The notes under the pieces were generated by a model that was given only the letters and a program-made list of their open reading frames with translations, did no database searches and had not been told where the DNA came from. The position numbers and the translations under genes were made by a program. Below, piece after piece: positions 12,413-20,891 of a DNA stretch of 32,492 nucleotides; position 1 is the stretch's first letter, and each line of letters starts with the position of its first letter. The stretch lies in the IMG/VR virus record IMGVR_UViG_3300018894_000013, positions 1 through 32,492 of that record; one strand, 5' to 3'. Origin of the DNA: a virus.

Positions 12413-12549
12413 AACCCGCGCTTTAAGGCTGGCTGTGCGCCGTACGAGTAACGCCGATGCGTTTGGTACTCCAAACGTGCAACCAGATCTGTCAGCACAG
12501 TCAGGCATCGACTGAAGACGAGCCTCGAAGTCTGAAGGAGGCGCGGGTT
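12413..12549. ncRNA. Candidate structured RNA upstream of the leftward block
   Basis: AACCCGCGC (12413-12421) pairs perfectly with GCGCGGGTT (12541-12549). Nested inside, TGGCTGTGC (12430-12438) pairs with GCACAGTCA (12495-12503, one wobble), and CGTTTGG (12460-12466) pairs with CCAAACG (12471-12477) around TACT. The wobbles are G-U on the plus strand. On the minus strand the outer arm is followed by TTTTTCTTTTCTT, so a leftward transcript could terminate here before the gene at 12338. Strand and role are open. Confidence 0.45.
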
Positions 12550-12660
12550 ACTTTACCTGCGGGTGTCAAGTGTTACCCCCCAGCGGGGTGAGCGGCGAAC
12601 GTTGACAACACCGCCGGAGGCAAAGACAAACCAACCGCGAAGCGTCGTTAACTCCGTTGT
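12550..12660. other. Gene-free stretch with small GC hairpins
   Basis: CCCC/GGGG around CAG near 12576-12587 and GGCG/CGCC-type arms near 12592-12616 are visible. No coding frame is convincing between 12339 and 12888. Confidence 0.4.
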
Positions 12661-12758
12661 CCGGCTCCGGTTCCCCCACTCGGGGGGTTAGGGGGGTGGG
12701 GAGCGTTCGCACCACTAGCCGCCTTCATTCCACATGGGCGCGGGAATCGTCTTCGGCT
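12661..12758. repeat. 98-bp dispersed repeat, copy 1, with G-rich tract
   Basis: It matches 22183-22280 at 93 of 98 positions. A G-rich tract near its left end (runs of 6, 6 and 4 G separated by TTA and T) could form a G-quadruplex, or a hairpin with the preceding CCCCC. GTTAACTCCG just to the left is also shared. This copy lies before the rightward late block. Confidence 0.85.
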
Positions 12759-12782
12759 GTTACAGAAACATTGCAGACTGAG

Positions 12783-12799
12783 GCTTTAGCTATCCTATA
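12783..12799. repeat. Promoter-like 17-mer GCTTTAGnTATCCTATA, copy 1
   Basis: The same word with one change stands at 13119-13135. Each copy lies upstream of a small rightward gene (12889 and 13201). TATCCTATA resembles a -10 element, but no good -35 is seen. Confidence 0.5.
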
Positions 12800-12817
12800 T
12801 CACCTAGAATGAAGCAC

Positions 12818-12847
12818 AAAAAAGCCGCTACAAGGAGAGTTAGCGGC
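12818..12847 (-). terminator. Leftward intrinsic terminator before the rightward late block
   Basis: GCCGCTA and TAGCGGC (12824-12847) form a stem followed on the minus strand by six T. It would stop antisense transcription from the late region from entering the control stretch. Confidence 0.7.
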
Positions 12848-12888
12848 AGGTCGGGCTTCTAGATAGCATCACTTTACCCCTTCATCTT

Positions 12889-13125
12889 ATGGGCAGACTC
12901 GGCAAAAAAAGCCAGCGAAATCATGGGGAACTCTACGACGAGACAAAATCGTTGCAAGTCATCCTGAGCATGACACCAACGGGTAAAATCGCGCTGGATC
13001 AACTCGCTGCTAGACTCTCCCTGTCGCGGTCTGAGCTAATCGAACAACTCGCACGTAATTTACTCGATCTTCACGCAGTCAGGGCAAATCTGCATGAAAT
13101 CCACACCCAAACAACACAGCTTTAG
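12889..13125 (+). CDS. Ribbon-helix-helix small regulator
   Basis: 78 residues. LQVILSMTPTGKIALDQLAARLSLSRSELIEQLARNLLDL is an RHH signature (strand, helix, SRSEL turn, helix). The N-terminus is basic (GRLGKKSQRN) and the C-terminal tail is helical. It is the first gene of the rightward block after a region with a 98-bp repeat, a promoter-like 17-mer and a leftward terminator, so it may control late or maintenance genes. Confidence 0.7.
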   Translation: MGRLGKKSQRNHGELYDETKSLQVILSMTPTGKIALDQLAARLSLSRSELIEQLARNLLDLHAVRANLHEIHTQTTQL

Positions 13126-13135
13126 GTATCCTATA
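13119..13135. repeat. Promoter-like 17-mer, copy 2
   Basis: GCTTTAGGTATCCTATA, one base different from 12783-12799. It spans the stop of the RHH gene and lies 66 bases before the ATG at 13201. Confidence 0.5.
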
Positions 13136-13200
13136 GCGCGGTTTTCCCAATGCCTGTAAGCGTCTCGCCGCCGATCATAGAGATAGCTTCTAGGTATCAC

Positions 13201-13578
13201 ATGAACGATCAACAAGACTCCCAACTCTTCACTACGCTCGGTCAACTCCAGGCGCGGCTACAGCAACAAACCGCCGAATGTCGCGCTGAACAACGCCAAA
13301 CCGAAAGCAATTTTCGAGAAATCGGGGCATCTACCAACCGTCATCAGGTCGAAGCGGCACTACTCAAACAACGGGTAGACCGTCTAGAAATCGACCTTTC
13401 ACAGGGGCTTACTAGCATCCGTGAGCAAAGTAAAGCATCTCCGTCTGGGTTCCTCGCTGGTCGTCAAATTGCGATGGCTGTAGCCTGCGCGATCGCTATC
13501 AGCCTCGCCTCATCGCTGCTCACGATCACTTATGACAAACCTGACCGCATCGCCGCGCCGATCAGCGCTACAAAATAA
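13201..13578 (+). CDS. Coiled-coil protein with C-terminal membrane anchor (possible holin or spanin-like lysis protein)
   Basis: 125 residues from the ATG at 13201 (a start at 13150 adds 17 residues; neither has a good ribosome site). The N-terminal part is a Gln/Arg/Glu-rich coiled coil (TTLGQLQARLQQQTAECRAEQRQ... HQVEAALLKQRVDRLEIDL). One membrane segment lies near the C-terminus (IAMAVACAIAISLASSLLTITY) with a short tail. This is the layout of tail-anchored proteins and some phage lysis or superinfection proteins. No endolysin gene is adjacent. The stop overlaps the next ATG by one base. Confidence 0.65.
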   Translation: MNDQQDSQLFTTLGQLQARLQQQTAECRAEQRQTESNFREIGASTNRHQVEAALLKQRVDRLEIDLSQGLTSIREQSKASPSGFLAGRQIAMAVACAIAISLASSLLTITYDKPDRIAAPISATK

Positions 13579-13895
13579 TGCAGACTCAAACCGCTCATCA
13601 ACTCATAATCCTCGATACCGCGACGATCGCCGCTGCACAGCACACGATCGCTAAGTTAATGGCAACCCAAACGCTAACGGCATTCTCCCTCACTGAGGCG
13701 ATCGCCTGGTTAGATGCACAACTGCCCACTCTGCGCGATGCCGTCTCGCTCATTACCTGGGCAAATGCCATTGAACAAGCCGCCGCCGCGCTGCCTGCCG
13801 CCGCCGTCCTTTGGAAGCAGGCACTCCAAACAGAGGGCTATGCGCTCCGGCTTCGTGCCCGATCGCTGCCAACGGTGGGGCATAGTTACGGCTAA
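13578..13895 (+). CDS. Alanine-rich helical protein, unknown function
   Basis: 105 residues, almost wholly helical and Ala-rich (QTAHQLIILDTATIAAAQHTIAKLMATQTLTAF... WANAIEQAAAALPAAAVLWKQAL). There is no membrane segment or cysteine. It is coupled to the coiled-coil anchor gene (stop/start overlap) and ends at a strong terminator, so the two form one small operon. Function unknown. Confidence 0.65.
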   Translation: MQTQTAHQLIILDTATIAAAQHTIAKLMATQTLTAFSLTEAIAWLDAQLPTLRDAVSLITWANAIEQAAAALPAAAVLWKQALQTEGYALRLRARSLPTVGHSYG

Positions 13896-13900
13896 AAGAA

Positions 13901-13930
13901 GAGGGGCAACTATTACTAGCTGCCCCTTTC
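13901..13930. terminator. Bidirectional terminator between convergent genes
   Basis: AGGGGCA (13902-13908) pairs with TGCCCCT (13921-13927). Rightward it is followed by TTC. Leftward, after the stem, comes CTTCTTTT. It separates the gene ending at 13895 from the one ending at 13950. Confidence 0.7.
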
Positions 13931-13949
13931 GCATAGAGTTGTTATGCCT

Positions 13950-14783
13950 CTATTGTGCGGCTACTTCGATGGCTAGCCCTCTTTCCTCGGCAACCTTACA
14001 GAATCCCTTATAGAGTCGGTCCTTCGCCTTCTCTGGGTCTGGGTAAGGCTTCGCGGCTCTGGCTAAATGTGCCAATCCCGTTGGAGTCTTGGCAACAATC
14101 TCCTTCAACGCGCGCGCTGCGTCTCCGGTCGGGTCTACTGCCTTGAGATACCGCTTGCTGCTCTGAGTAAAATTCGATTCGGTGGGTGTGTAAATCGCTC
14201 GTAGCCGTACCTGTGGTAACTTCCCGGGTGCGGCTGCTTCGATCGTAGGGGGTGTCTCAACTGCGGGGGCTGCGACAACTACGGGGGGCTGTTCTGGGGT
14301 AAGCGCTGCCTGTTGCCTGTAGCCATAGTTAACCATCTGCGGGGACGATTCAAACCTTGCTAGCGCGCGATAGTAAATCTCGTCAGCCAGTGCTTGCAGC
14401 AGTTGATTTAAGTCCTGCCGCGCTACTGCCGTTACGCCGTTGCTCGTCGCCGCTGCCGTCTCTAGTTCTGCGATTGTCATAGTAGTTCCACTAACGCTAT
14501 GCCCTAAGTCTACATTCCTAATCTGGGTGAGAACAGCCTGACCGCCAACGTAGAACGTGACCGCGTTACAGCCAGTGAGCAAGTAGGCGAAGTCATTAAA
14601 GGTTTGCCAATCTTCTGCGAGGTCAGCGATCGCTGTGGTGTCGCAGATGATCGTCAACGTTGCATCAGCGCGGGTGAGGAATGCCGCCTGCTGGAGTGCG
14701 GGGTAGTACTGTTGCAGTCTTGCGTGTTGTAAGTGGGCGATCGCTGAGTAGTCGTCGTCTGTCAGGTCAGTGAGGGGAAGCAT
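13950..14783 (-). CDS. Inverted accessory gene (moron-like), unknown function
   Basis: 277 residues, transcribed leftward inside the rightward block and bounded by its own terminator, which is the usual position of phage accessory genes. The N-terminal part is helical and acidic (LTDLTDDDYSAIAHLQHARLQQYYP). A central part contains an alpha/beta-like stretch (YLLTGCNAVTFYVGGQAVLTQ). A Pro/Val/Ala linker (about 165-190) follows. The C-terminal domain (SSKRYLKAVDPTGDAARALKEIV... DRLYKGFCKVAEERGL) is basic and helical. No known fold is recognised. It may serve immunity or defence, but that is inference from position. Confidence 0.65.
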   Translation of the reverse strand: MLPLTDLTDDDYSAIAHLQHARLQQYYPALQQAAFLTRADATLTIICDTTAIADLAEDWQTFNDFAYLLTGCNAVTFYVGGQAVLTQIRNVDLGHSVSGTTMTIAELETAAATSNGVTAVARQDLNQLLQALADEIYYRALARFESSPQMVNYGYRQQAALTPEQPPVVVAAPAVETPPTIEAAAPGKLPQVRLRAIYTPTESNFTQSSKRYLKAVDPTGDAARALKEIVAKTPTGLAHLARAAKPYPDPEKAKDRLYKGFCKVAEERGLAIEVAAQ

Positions 14784-14821
14784 GGCAGGGTCAGGCGTAG
14801 AGTGACATAGACATGGTGCCC

Positions 14822-14890
14822 AAAGGTTTTTTGGGGTGTCTCAGCAGCAATACGGGAAACCTATCGAGAGGTAGCGAATTTTTTGCGGGG
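14822..14890 (+). promoter_or_regulatory. Two-block upstream element, copy A
   Basis: AAAGGTTTTTTGGGG at 14822 and CTATCGAGAGG at 14861, 39 bases apart, as in the copies at 24049 and 31759. All three stand immediately before a gene or gene group read rightward. Translating this stretch gives an artificial 32-residue N-terminal extension, so the gene is taken to start at 14909. Confidence 0.65.
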
Positions 14891-14908
14891 CAAATCGGCT
14901 CTAAAAGT

Positions 14909-17900
14909 ATGGCAAAACCAAAAGTAGCGCGGATCAACAACGGCAACCGGGGCACGTACGGCGGCGGGGCACGTTTTACGCCGGGGGATCAGGCAAGTGC
15001 ACGATCGGGGAATCAGGCGGCACTGAAGAAGCTCGTCACTCCAGCGGCTAACCCTACGGCGGCGGTGATCGGTGAGGTCAATAAAATGACTGAATGGCAA
15101 TCCCTCATGGCTGAAGATATGGGGGAGGTTTATCACCCTTCGACTCATGGATCGGGGTTTGGTGATGAGCCATTTGAGCAACCGCGCGGCAATTTTGACC
15201 GCTACTACAAGGCAATCAAGGGACACGCTGAGAAGCAAGGGACGCGCATCTCTAACGATCCACTGGTAGCGGGTAAGCTGTTTGTCGATAGTCTGCTGAA
15301 CGATCCGGATATGCCTGCGATGGGTGCGGGTGTCGCGCTGCCGCCTGACTATGCCAAGCGTTACGGCGTTGATATTGTGCTCAACCCGCAAGATGGGGAT
15401 AGCTCTTTTTCAAAGTTCGATACGTTGGTGCATGAGCTAGGGCACAAGCGCGCGGGGCACGTTGATCCTAGTTCTCCGGCTTTTGGGATTGCTGCGGGTG
15501 CGGCTGAGACTGAAGCTCAAACGATTGCCTACGGGGTACAGAATCGGATCTATCCCTGGCAGAAACAACCAACCAAAATAGCGGCACAATACGCGCTTGA
15601 TTCACAGCAGCAGTACAGCGATCAGGCTGTCGATCCGGCTGCTCATCTCGGGCAAAAGAGCGTACAGACTCGCATCAACAGCGCGATCGAGTCGATTGCA
15701 CCAGGGGCGCGCAAACCATTCAGAGCGATGGTGCCTGATATTTTTGGGGGTCCAGCGCCTGCAAAGGCGGCAGGGCAACAAACGATTAACGTTACAGCTA
15801 CTCCAGTGGTTGAGCCGCGCGCGTACATGAAAGCCGCCGCTGTTAAGCCTGCTCCTGCTCCTGCTCGGATCATGCTCGGCAACCAGGATACGTATGGTCG
15901 GGGTGTGCGCTTCACTCCAGGCGATCAACGGGCTGCACGATCGGCAAATCAGGCAGAGTTGAAAGCCAAAATTACGCCGTCAGCCGATCCGGTGGGTCAA
16001 GTTGCGGCTGAGATTCAGAATCCTTCGGGCAAAGCTGGCTTTCTGCCTCAAGGTAGCGAGAAGGCGTATCAATGGCTCAAGGGACGGACAGAAAGCGCGG
16101 CGATCGGTGAAAAGGCTGGGTATCAGGGCGGCAGACCGCTACGGGTGGGTGATGGTCCCGAAGCTCAAGCTTACATTGATATGTGGGCAAGAGGGGGGGA
16201 GACTAACGGGCTGGCTCTACATCCGAGACAGCAAAAAGGACTAGGCGCAAATATGGATATTGCGCTGGCTTCAAACCGTCCTCCATATGAAAGGGCTAGC
16301 ACTCTGGCGCATGAATTAGGGCATACGCTTCTTCGTCATACCGATCTAGATGTTTATGACAATACGCCTTTCACAATCGCTGAGACTGGGGCTGAGACAG
16401 TTTCTTATGGTGCAATGAATCGGCTGTATCCCTGGAATAAAAAGGGTTTAGCTAATACCGCTCAATACTCTACGGCTATGGCTGATCGGTGGGGTGATGG
16501 TGATCCTGTTGCTTACCTTTCTGATCCTGCCGAAAAAGCGAAACTGAACCAGGCGATCACCGATATTGTGCCTAACCCGCGACAGCCGTTCAAGTCCATC
16601 ACACCGGGGGTTTACGGTCAACCTCCCGCGCCTGCCGCTACTCCATCTAACCCCCGGGTAGCTCAAACCCGCGCGGCGATCGCGCGTCATACTCAAATCG
16701 CTCAAGCGCTGACAGCTAGCGAATCCCTTTATGATGGGGTTCTAGGTGGTCTGGATTTGAAGGGGCAACAGAAATTTAACCAGGCTTACGAGTCCTTCAA
16801 CGCCGCGTCGTCGCCTGGTCGTCGTAATGCTGCCGCGCTACAACTTGGCAAAACTTTCGAGCAAGGACGGCAGAATATTCCTTCGATTGGCGGTGATCCT
16901 TATGCTCAGAAGGCTAGAGAGGCTTATGGGAAGCTCGATCAGCTAACAGGGCATCAACGTGATTTCATGGGTGAGCTTAAACAGGGTTTTCCCGAGTTCA
17001 TGCAAACGGCTCAACCTAAATTTCGGGTTGATGTGCCCGGGCAAGGGAAGATCGAGATCAGCCGCTCATTCAATGCGGGTAAGCCAGTCGTAACGGTCGA
17101 TAACATCGTCACTCAAGGCGGCTCGTTGCCTCGCGGGTCTGGTTCCGCTGCCATTGACTACATTTTGCAGAACAACCCACATACAACAAAGGTGGGCAAC
17201 GTTCTTAATGAAGAATTTGGTGGACGGCTGGCTAAAAAAGGGTTTCAACCTGTGAAAACGGGTATGTCCCTAGATTATGTTTATGGTGGTCAACCTCCCG
17301 CGCCTGCTCCGTCTGCTGACGTTGTGAGTTCTGGGTTCCGGCTCAAGCAGCAGACACTAACGCCGCGCGACGTTGCCACAGGTGCCCCACGTTCGAGCGC
17401 GGTGGTGCGGGATGGGGTCTTTGAAGATTCCTTTAGGGTGAATCAACCTGCTAGAGCGGGTGCTGGGAATATGACGCTATCGAGCGATCGCAATCTCAAC
17501 CAGGCGCTTACCACAACGGGCATCGCTGGGGATAGTAGCGGTTTGGGGTTATCGGGTAAGCTCAAGCAGAATGTTACACGGTCAGAGAGTCCCGATACTA
17601 CCGTTACTACATACAACCCGAATGCACCCACAACGAAACCAACCAAGCTCACTGAGCAGGCAGGCGATCGCCTTTTCTCCCCTAGTGAACGGGCACGGCT
17701 GAACCAGCGCGGGGAATATGTTGGACTGGGTAGCAGCAATACGCCTGTGAAGTCACAGAATCCGGCTATGGTCAAGCTCGGCGCGCTGGTCGATAACGTT
17801 AAAAAGGGGTTCTGGACTCCCGATCAGTTCCGCGCTGAAGTGCAACGGTCTGGGCTACAGAGCAAGTTCGACTCAGTAAAACAGTTAGGACAAACACTCT

Positions 17901-20890
17901 TCGGCTCTCGCGGTGGTGGGGAAGTCTACAGCGGCACCATGCAGCAAGGGGCGCGGCTCTCTGGCAACAACCCCCAAGCGGTCAAGCTGCCACAGTCCAC
18001 AGAGGTCTTAGGTGAGGCTGGTCTATCACTCGATAGCTTCAGGATCAATCAGCCGCCGCGTGTGGGTGCGCCTGCGTCGGCTCCGTCGCGTAACCTTGAG
18101 TTCAACATCGCTCTAAACAAAGCGCCTGCGGGGGGCTTCGCGGGGGATTCTGGGTCTGCCAAGCTCTCCCCGATGACTAAGGCTCTGGGCTATGAAATCA
18201 AGGGACCATCACAAACGGGGCTACCCTGGCAAGTCGCCGCCGATCCCAAGACTGGGGAAATGTTGACGCTACAGGGTAAGCCGCTGCCGCCGTTGGTGGG
18301 TCCGTCCTTCCCGACTAATCCCGATACGCCTGCGCCTGTGCAAGTAGGGCAGAGGGCAGAAGGCAGAAGGCAGAAGGGGGCATTTAAGGAAGGGTTTGCA
18401 GTTTCAGCGGGTACAGAAGCAACCCAGAAACAGAGCTTTTTCAAACGTACCCCAGAACAAACGGCAGGTATGGGGCTGGGCGATCGACTCAAGTTTGCCG
18501 CTGGTCGTGCGGCTGGTGATATCGCCTCGGATGCCTCACGTAACCAATATTGGCGCTATAACCATCCTCTCGCCGTCGCGGGTGCGGGGTTTGAGAAGTT
18601 AGCCGGGGGTAATAAGGTTGGCGGTGCGGCTGCCAGCTTTGCGGGGATTCAAGCGCTGGGGCAAACCTCCAACCAGTTCGATCTATTGAATCCTGGGCAA
18701 GCGTTTCGACCCAAGGGCATGAGCGCGGCTTATCCGGTCAGTGATACCGATAAGACCAAAATCGCGCCGGGGGTGGGTGGCTATGCGAAAGAGCTATTAG
18801 GGCGTTATGTCTTCGGTCGGAATGGCAACCTGCTGCCCTTCGATCAATTCAGTAAAGAGCGTCCAGACGTTAACCAGGCAGACTACAAGCGCTATAGCCA
18901 ATATCTCAAGGGTGGGGGTGCTAACGGTCCGATGCCTGCGGGAACGATCGACGTTGGGGGCTTCGGAGTCCTCAAGGCTAACGCTAACGGGATCAATGGT
19001 CCTGAAGCGCGTCTAGCAGGTTTCTCGGTTACGCCATTGGGCGCGGCTGCGGGTACGGCTACAGCCACAGGGGTAGCAAGCATCTGGAACAAAGGGCTAC
19101 GCGGTCCCGCGATGAAAGGCTTGGGCGTAGTGGGCACGGCTCTCGACTTCTCCAACCGCCGTCGCGAGGGTCAAGGGGTAGAGCAAGCGGCTAAACAAAC
19201 GGCTGTGTCGTCGTCGGCTGCTCTGGCAACGGGGCAATATGGCGCGGTTCTCGGTGCGCGGCTTGGTCCGGTGGGGGCTGTGGCTGGTGCCATCGTCGGG
19301 GGTGTGGTCGGGGGTGTGGCTGGTGACAGTGCGGTTAAGGCTGTGGATGCCAAAGCTGAACAGATCCGCGCGGTCCAGGCATCCGGCAAAGCTGACCCGA
19401 TTAGTAAATTCCTGGCTGCTACTCCGATTGGACGGCTAGCAATGCGCGCGCTGCCTGGTCGTAAAGAGGCAGAAAAACCAGCAGCAGATCAGGCTATGAG
19501 CAATGCAACCGATCGCCTGCTCAAAGCCTCGGCTAACTTCAAACTGGTGAAACAGAAAGACGGCTCCGTTAAGTCAGTGCCCAACGATACAGGCTCCAAC
19601 GTGCGGGGTGAGGTCGTCAAGGTCAGCGATGGTGACAGCTACGAGTTACGGACCTATGACCCAAAAACGAAGCAGTTTCAAACGAATAACACTCGACTAG
19701 CGGGGGCTGATACCAGAGAGACAGCCGATCATGATAGCGATCCGTCTGCTGGCTTCTTTAACCGCATGATTGGCAAGCAGATCAAGGATCAGGGGTTTGC
19801 TGATAAAAACGCTGTTTTTGCTCAAGGTGAGAAGGACAAACAAGCCGCCGCGAAGCTCCTACCAGTGGGATCGATGGCGTATCAAACGGCTACAGGTGAC
19901 TCCACACACGGTAGACCTGTGGCTGATGTTTCTAGTGAAGGGGGTAAGGATGTGGCTGCAAAGTTGATTGAATCGGGCAATGCTCAGAAGTTTGAGAAGG
20001 ACAAGAAGGGGGGCATCTCTGACGCTACGCGCGAGAAGATTGCTCAAATGCAGTATGGGAAGGCTGGGCAGGGCGATCGCAAGATTACCAGTCAGGAGAA
20101 GATTGCCACTGAGGGCAACAAAACTAAGTTAGCTGGCATCAAGTTACAGAATGATGGCAGGTTGCAGAACACCGATCTAGACGGTCGCTACAAAATTGCC
20201 AATACTCAAGAGCAAAATAAGGGCAAGCTCCAGAACACCGATCTAGAGGGACGCTACAAAATTGCCAATACTCAAGAGCAAAATAAGGGCAAGCTCCAGA
20301 ACACCGATCTAGAGGGGCGTTACAAAATTGCTGGCATCGGCTTGCAGAATCAGGGCAAGTTACAGGTAGCCGATCTAACCTCTGGGCGGCGGCTCCAGGG
20401 CACAACGTACACGGCTGATCGTAAGCTTCAGGGCACGGTCTACACGGCTGACACTAAACTACAGGGCACAACGTACACGGCTGATCGTAAGCTGCAAGGG
20501 GACGCATACAAAGCCGATCGCGGCTACGCTGGCAAACTTGATTCAGCCAAGATTACCGGGGGGCTGAAAATTGCCCAAGAGGGAGTGAAACAGTCCGGCG
20601 CTGCCAACGTTGCCACCATTCGCGCGGGTGGGCAGGTAGGGGCGGCTAGAGCCAATGCAGACGGTAAGGCGTACGGTGCGGATCGAGTGCTAGAGGGGAC
20701 GCGCTACAAAGCTGATGCAACGGTTAGGGTAGCCGCGATCAAGTCTTCTGAAGCTGAGAGTAAGGCAACGTCTGAGGGGTCTAAGGCTCTGGCTTCCTAC
20801 ATGAGCAATATGAACCGCGATCGCGCGCGCGCTGAGTCAGATAGTGAAAAGAATCGGGTAGCAAAATTACGTTCATTGGGAGTTTATTAA
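14909..20890 (+). CDS. Giant ejection/virion protein: two ImmA/IrrE-like peptidase modules, glycine zipper, SNase domain, hendecad repeats
   Basis: 1993 residues. Two homologous modules begin with a TYG-G-RFTPGDQ motif; each carries HELGH (H175 and H468), a further His five residues later and a downstream AET-A---YG---R-YPW motif, the HEXXH...E plan of ImmA/IrrE-type zinc peptidases. Around 735-785 RGSGSAAIDYIL...GGRLAKKGF faintly recalls a GNAT fold. Residues about 1440-1480 form a glycine zipper suited to membrane insertion. Residues about 1567-1690 are a staphylococcal-nuclease domain with D1576, R1596, D1601, E1604 and R1669 at the catalytic places. The end (about 1733-1993) is built of 11-residue repeats. 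Size and position recall T7 gp16-like internal proteins. Confidence 0.8.
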   Translation: MAKPKVARINNGNRGTYGGGARFTPGDQASARSGNQAALKKLVTPAANPTAAVIGEVNKMTEWQSLMAEDMGEVYHPSTHGSGFGDEPFEQPRGNFDRYYKAIKGHAEKQGTRISNDPLVAGKLFVDSLLNDPDMPAMGAGVALPPDYAKRYGVDIVLNPQDGDSSFSKFDTLVHELGHKRAGHVDPSSPAFGIAAGAAETEAQTIAYGVQNRIYPWQKQPTKIAAQYALDSQQQYSDQAVDPAAHLGQKSVQTRINSAIESIAPGARKPFRAMVPDIFGGPAPAKAAGQQTINVTATPVVEPRAYMKAAAVKPAPAPARIMLGNQDTYGRGVRFTPGDQRAARSANQAELKAKITPSADPVGQVAAEIQNPSGKAGFLPQGSEKAYQWLKGRTESAAIGEKAGYQGGRPLRVGDGPEAQAYIDMWARGGETNGLALHPRQQKGLGANMDIALASNRPPYERASTLAHELGHTLLRHTDLDVYDNTPFTIAETGAETVSYGAMNRLYPWNKKGLANTAQYSTAMADRWGDGDPVAYLSDPAEKAKLNQAITDIVPNPRQPFKSITPGVYGQPPAPAATPSNPRVAQTRAAIARHTQIAQALTASESLYDGVLGGLDLKGQQKFNQAYESFNAASSPGRRNAAALQLGKTFEQGRQNIPSIGGDPYAQKAREAYGKLDQLTGHQRDFMGELKQGFPEFMQTAQPKFRVDVPGQGKIEISRSFNAGKPVVTVDNIVTQGGSLPRGSGSAAIDYILQNNPHTTKVGNVLNEEFGGRLAKKGFQPVKTGMSLDYVYGGQPPAPAPSADVVSSGFRLKQQTLTPRDVATGAPRSSAVVRDGVFEDSFRVNQPARAGAGNMTLSSDRNLNQALTTTGIAGDSSGLGLSGKLKQNVTRSESPDTTVTTYNPNAPTTKPTKLTEQAGDRLFSPSERARLNQRGEYVGLGSSNTPVKSQNPAMVKLGALVDNVKKGFWTPDQFRAEVQRSGLQSKFDSVKQLGQTLFGSRGGGEVYSGTMQQGARLSGNNPQAVKLPQSTEVLGEAGLSLDSFRINQPPRVGAPASAPSRNLEFNIALNKAPAGGFAGDSGSAKLSPMTKALGYEIKGPSQTGLPWQVAADPKTGEMLTLQGKPLPPLVGPSFPTNPDTPAPVQVGQRAEGRRQKGAFKEGFAVSAGTEATQKQSFFKRTPEQTAGMGLGDRLKFAAGRAAGDIASDASRNQYWRYNHPLAVAGAGFEKLAGGNKVGGAAASFAGIQALGQTSNQFDLLNPGQAFRPKGMSAAYPVSDTDKTKIAPGVGGYAKELLGRYVFGRNGNLLPFDQFSKERPDVNQADYKRYSQYLKGGGANGPMPAGTIDVGGFGVLKANANGINGPEARLAGFSVTPLGAAAGTATATGVASIWNKGLRGPAMKGLGVVGTALDFSNRRREGQGVEQAAKQTAVSSSAALATGQYGAVLGARLGPVGAVAGAIVGGVVGGVAGDSAVKAVDAKAEQIRAVQASGKADPISKFLAATPIGRLAMRALPGRKEAEKPAADQAMSNATDRLLKASANFKLVKQKDGSVKSVPNDTGSNVRGEVVKVSDGDSYELRTYDPKTKQFQTNNTRLAGADTRETADHDSDPSAGFFNRMIGKQIKDQGFADKNAVFAQGEKDKQAAAKLLPVGSMAYQTATGDSTHGRPVADVSSEGGKDVAAKLIESGNAQKFEKDKKGGISDATREKIAQMQYGKAGQGDRKITSQEKIATEGNKTKLAGIKLQNDGRLQNTDLDGRYKIANTQEQNKGKLQNTDLEGRYKIANTQEQNKGKLQNTDLEGRYKIAGIGLQNQGKLQVADLTSGRRLQGTTYTADRKLQGTVYTADTKLQGTTYTADRKLQGDAYKADRGYAGKLDSAKITGGLKIAQEGVKQSGAANVATIRAGGQVGAARANADGKAYGADRVLEGTRYKADATVRVAAIKSSEAESKATSEGSKALASYMSNMNRDRARAESDSEKNRVAKLRSLGVY
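18348..18380. repeat. In-frame GGCAGAA heptad repeat (STRR type)
   Basis: Four imperfect copies of the 7-mer inside the giant gene code for the basic stretch QRAEGRRQKG. The same heptad on the other strand sits at 12081-12099. Confidence 0.7.
20165..20362. repeat. 66-bp tandem repeat inside the giant gene
   Basis: Units starting at 20165, 20231 and 20297 are nearly identical and encode 22 residues (2 x 11) each, LQNTDLEGRYK plus IANTQEQNKGK. The near identity of the DNA means recent expansion. Confidence 0.85.
20392..20490. repeat. 33-bp tandem repeat inside the giant gene
   Basis: Three units encoding LQGTTYTADRK-type 11-residue repeats. Together with the 22-residue units they build a long hendecad coiled coil. 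Confidence 0.85.
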
Positions 20891-20891
20891 G

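Noticed and set aside
14822-14890. Riboswitch or covarying hairpin in the two-block element
   Set aside because: A pairing of TTGGG with CCCTAA works in copies B and C but is not preserved in copy A, so no common RNA fold is supported.
14813-14908. N-terminal extension of the giant protein (start at 14813)
   Set aside because: It translates the two-block element that also occurs before two other genes, once with a stop codon inside; the ATG at 14909 is the likely start.
16448-19389. Several leftward frames inside the giant gene
   Set aside because: They are antisense shadows of a long GC-rich gene with no leaders.
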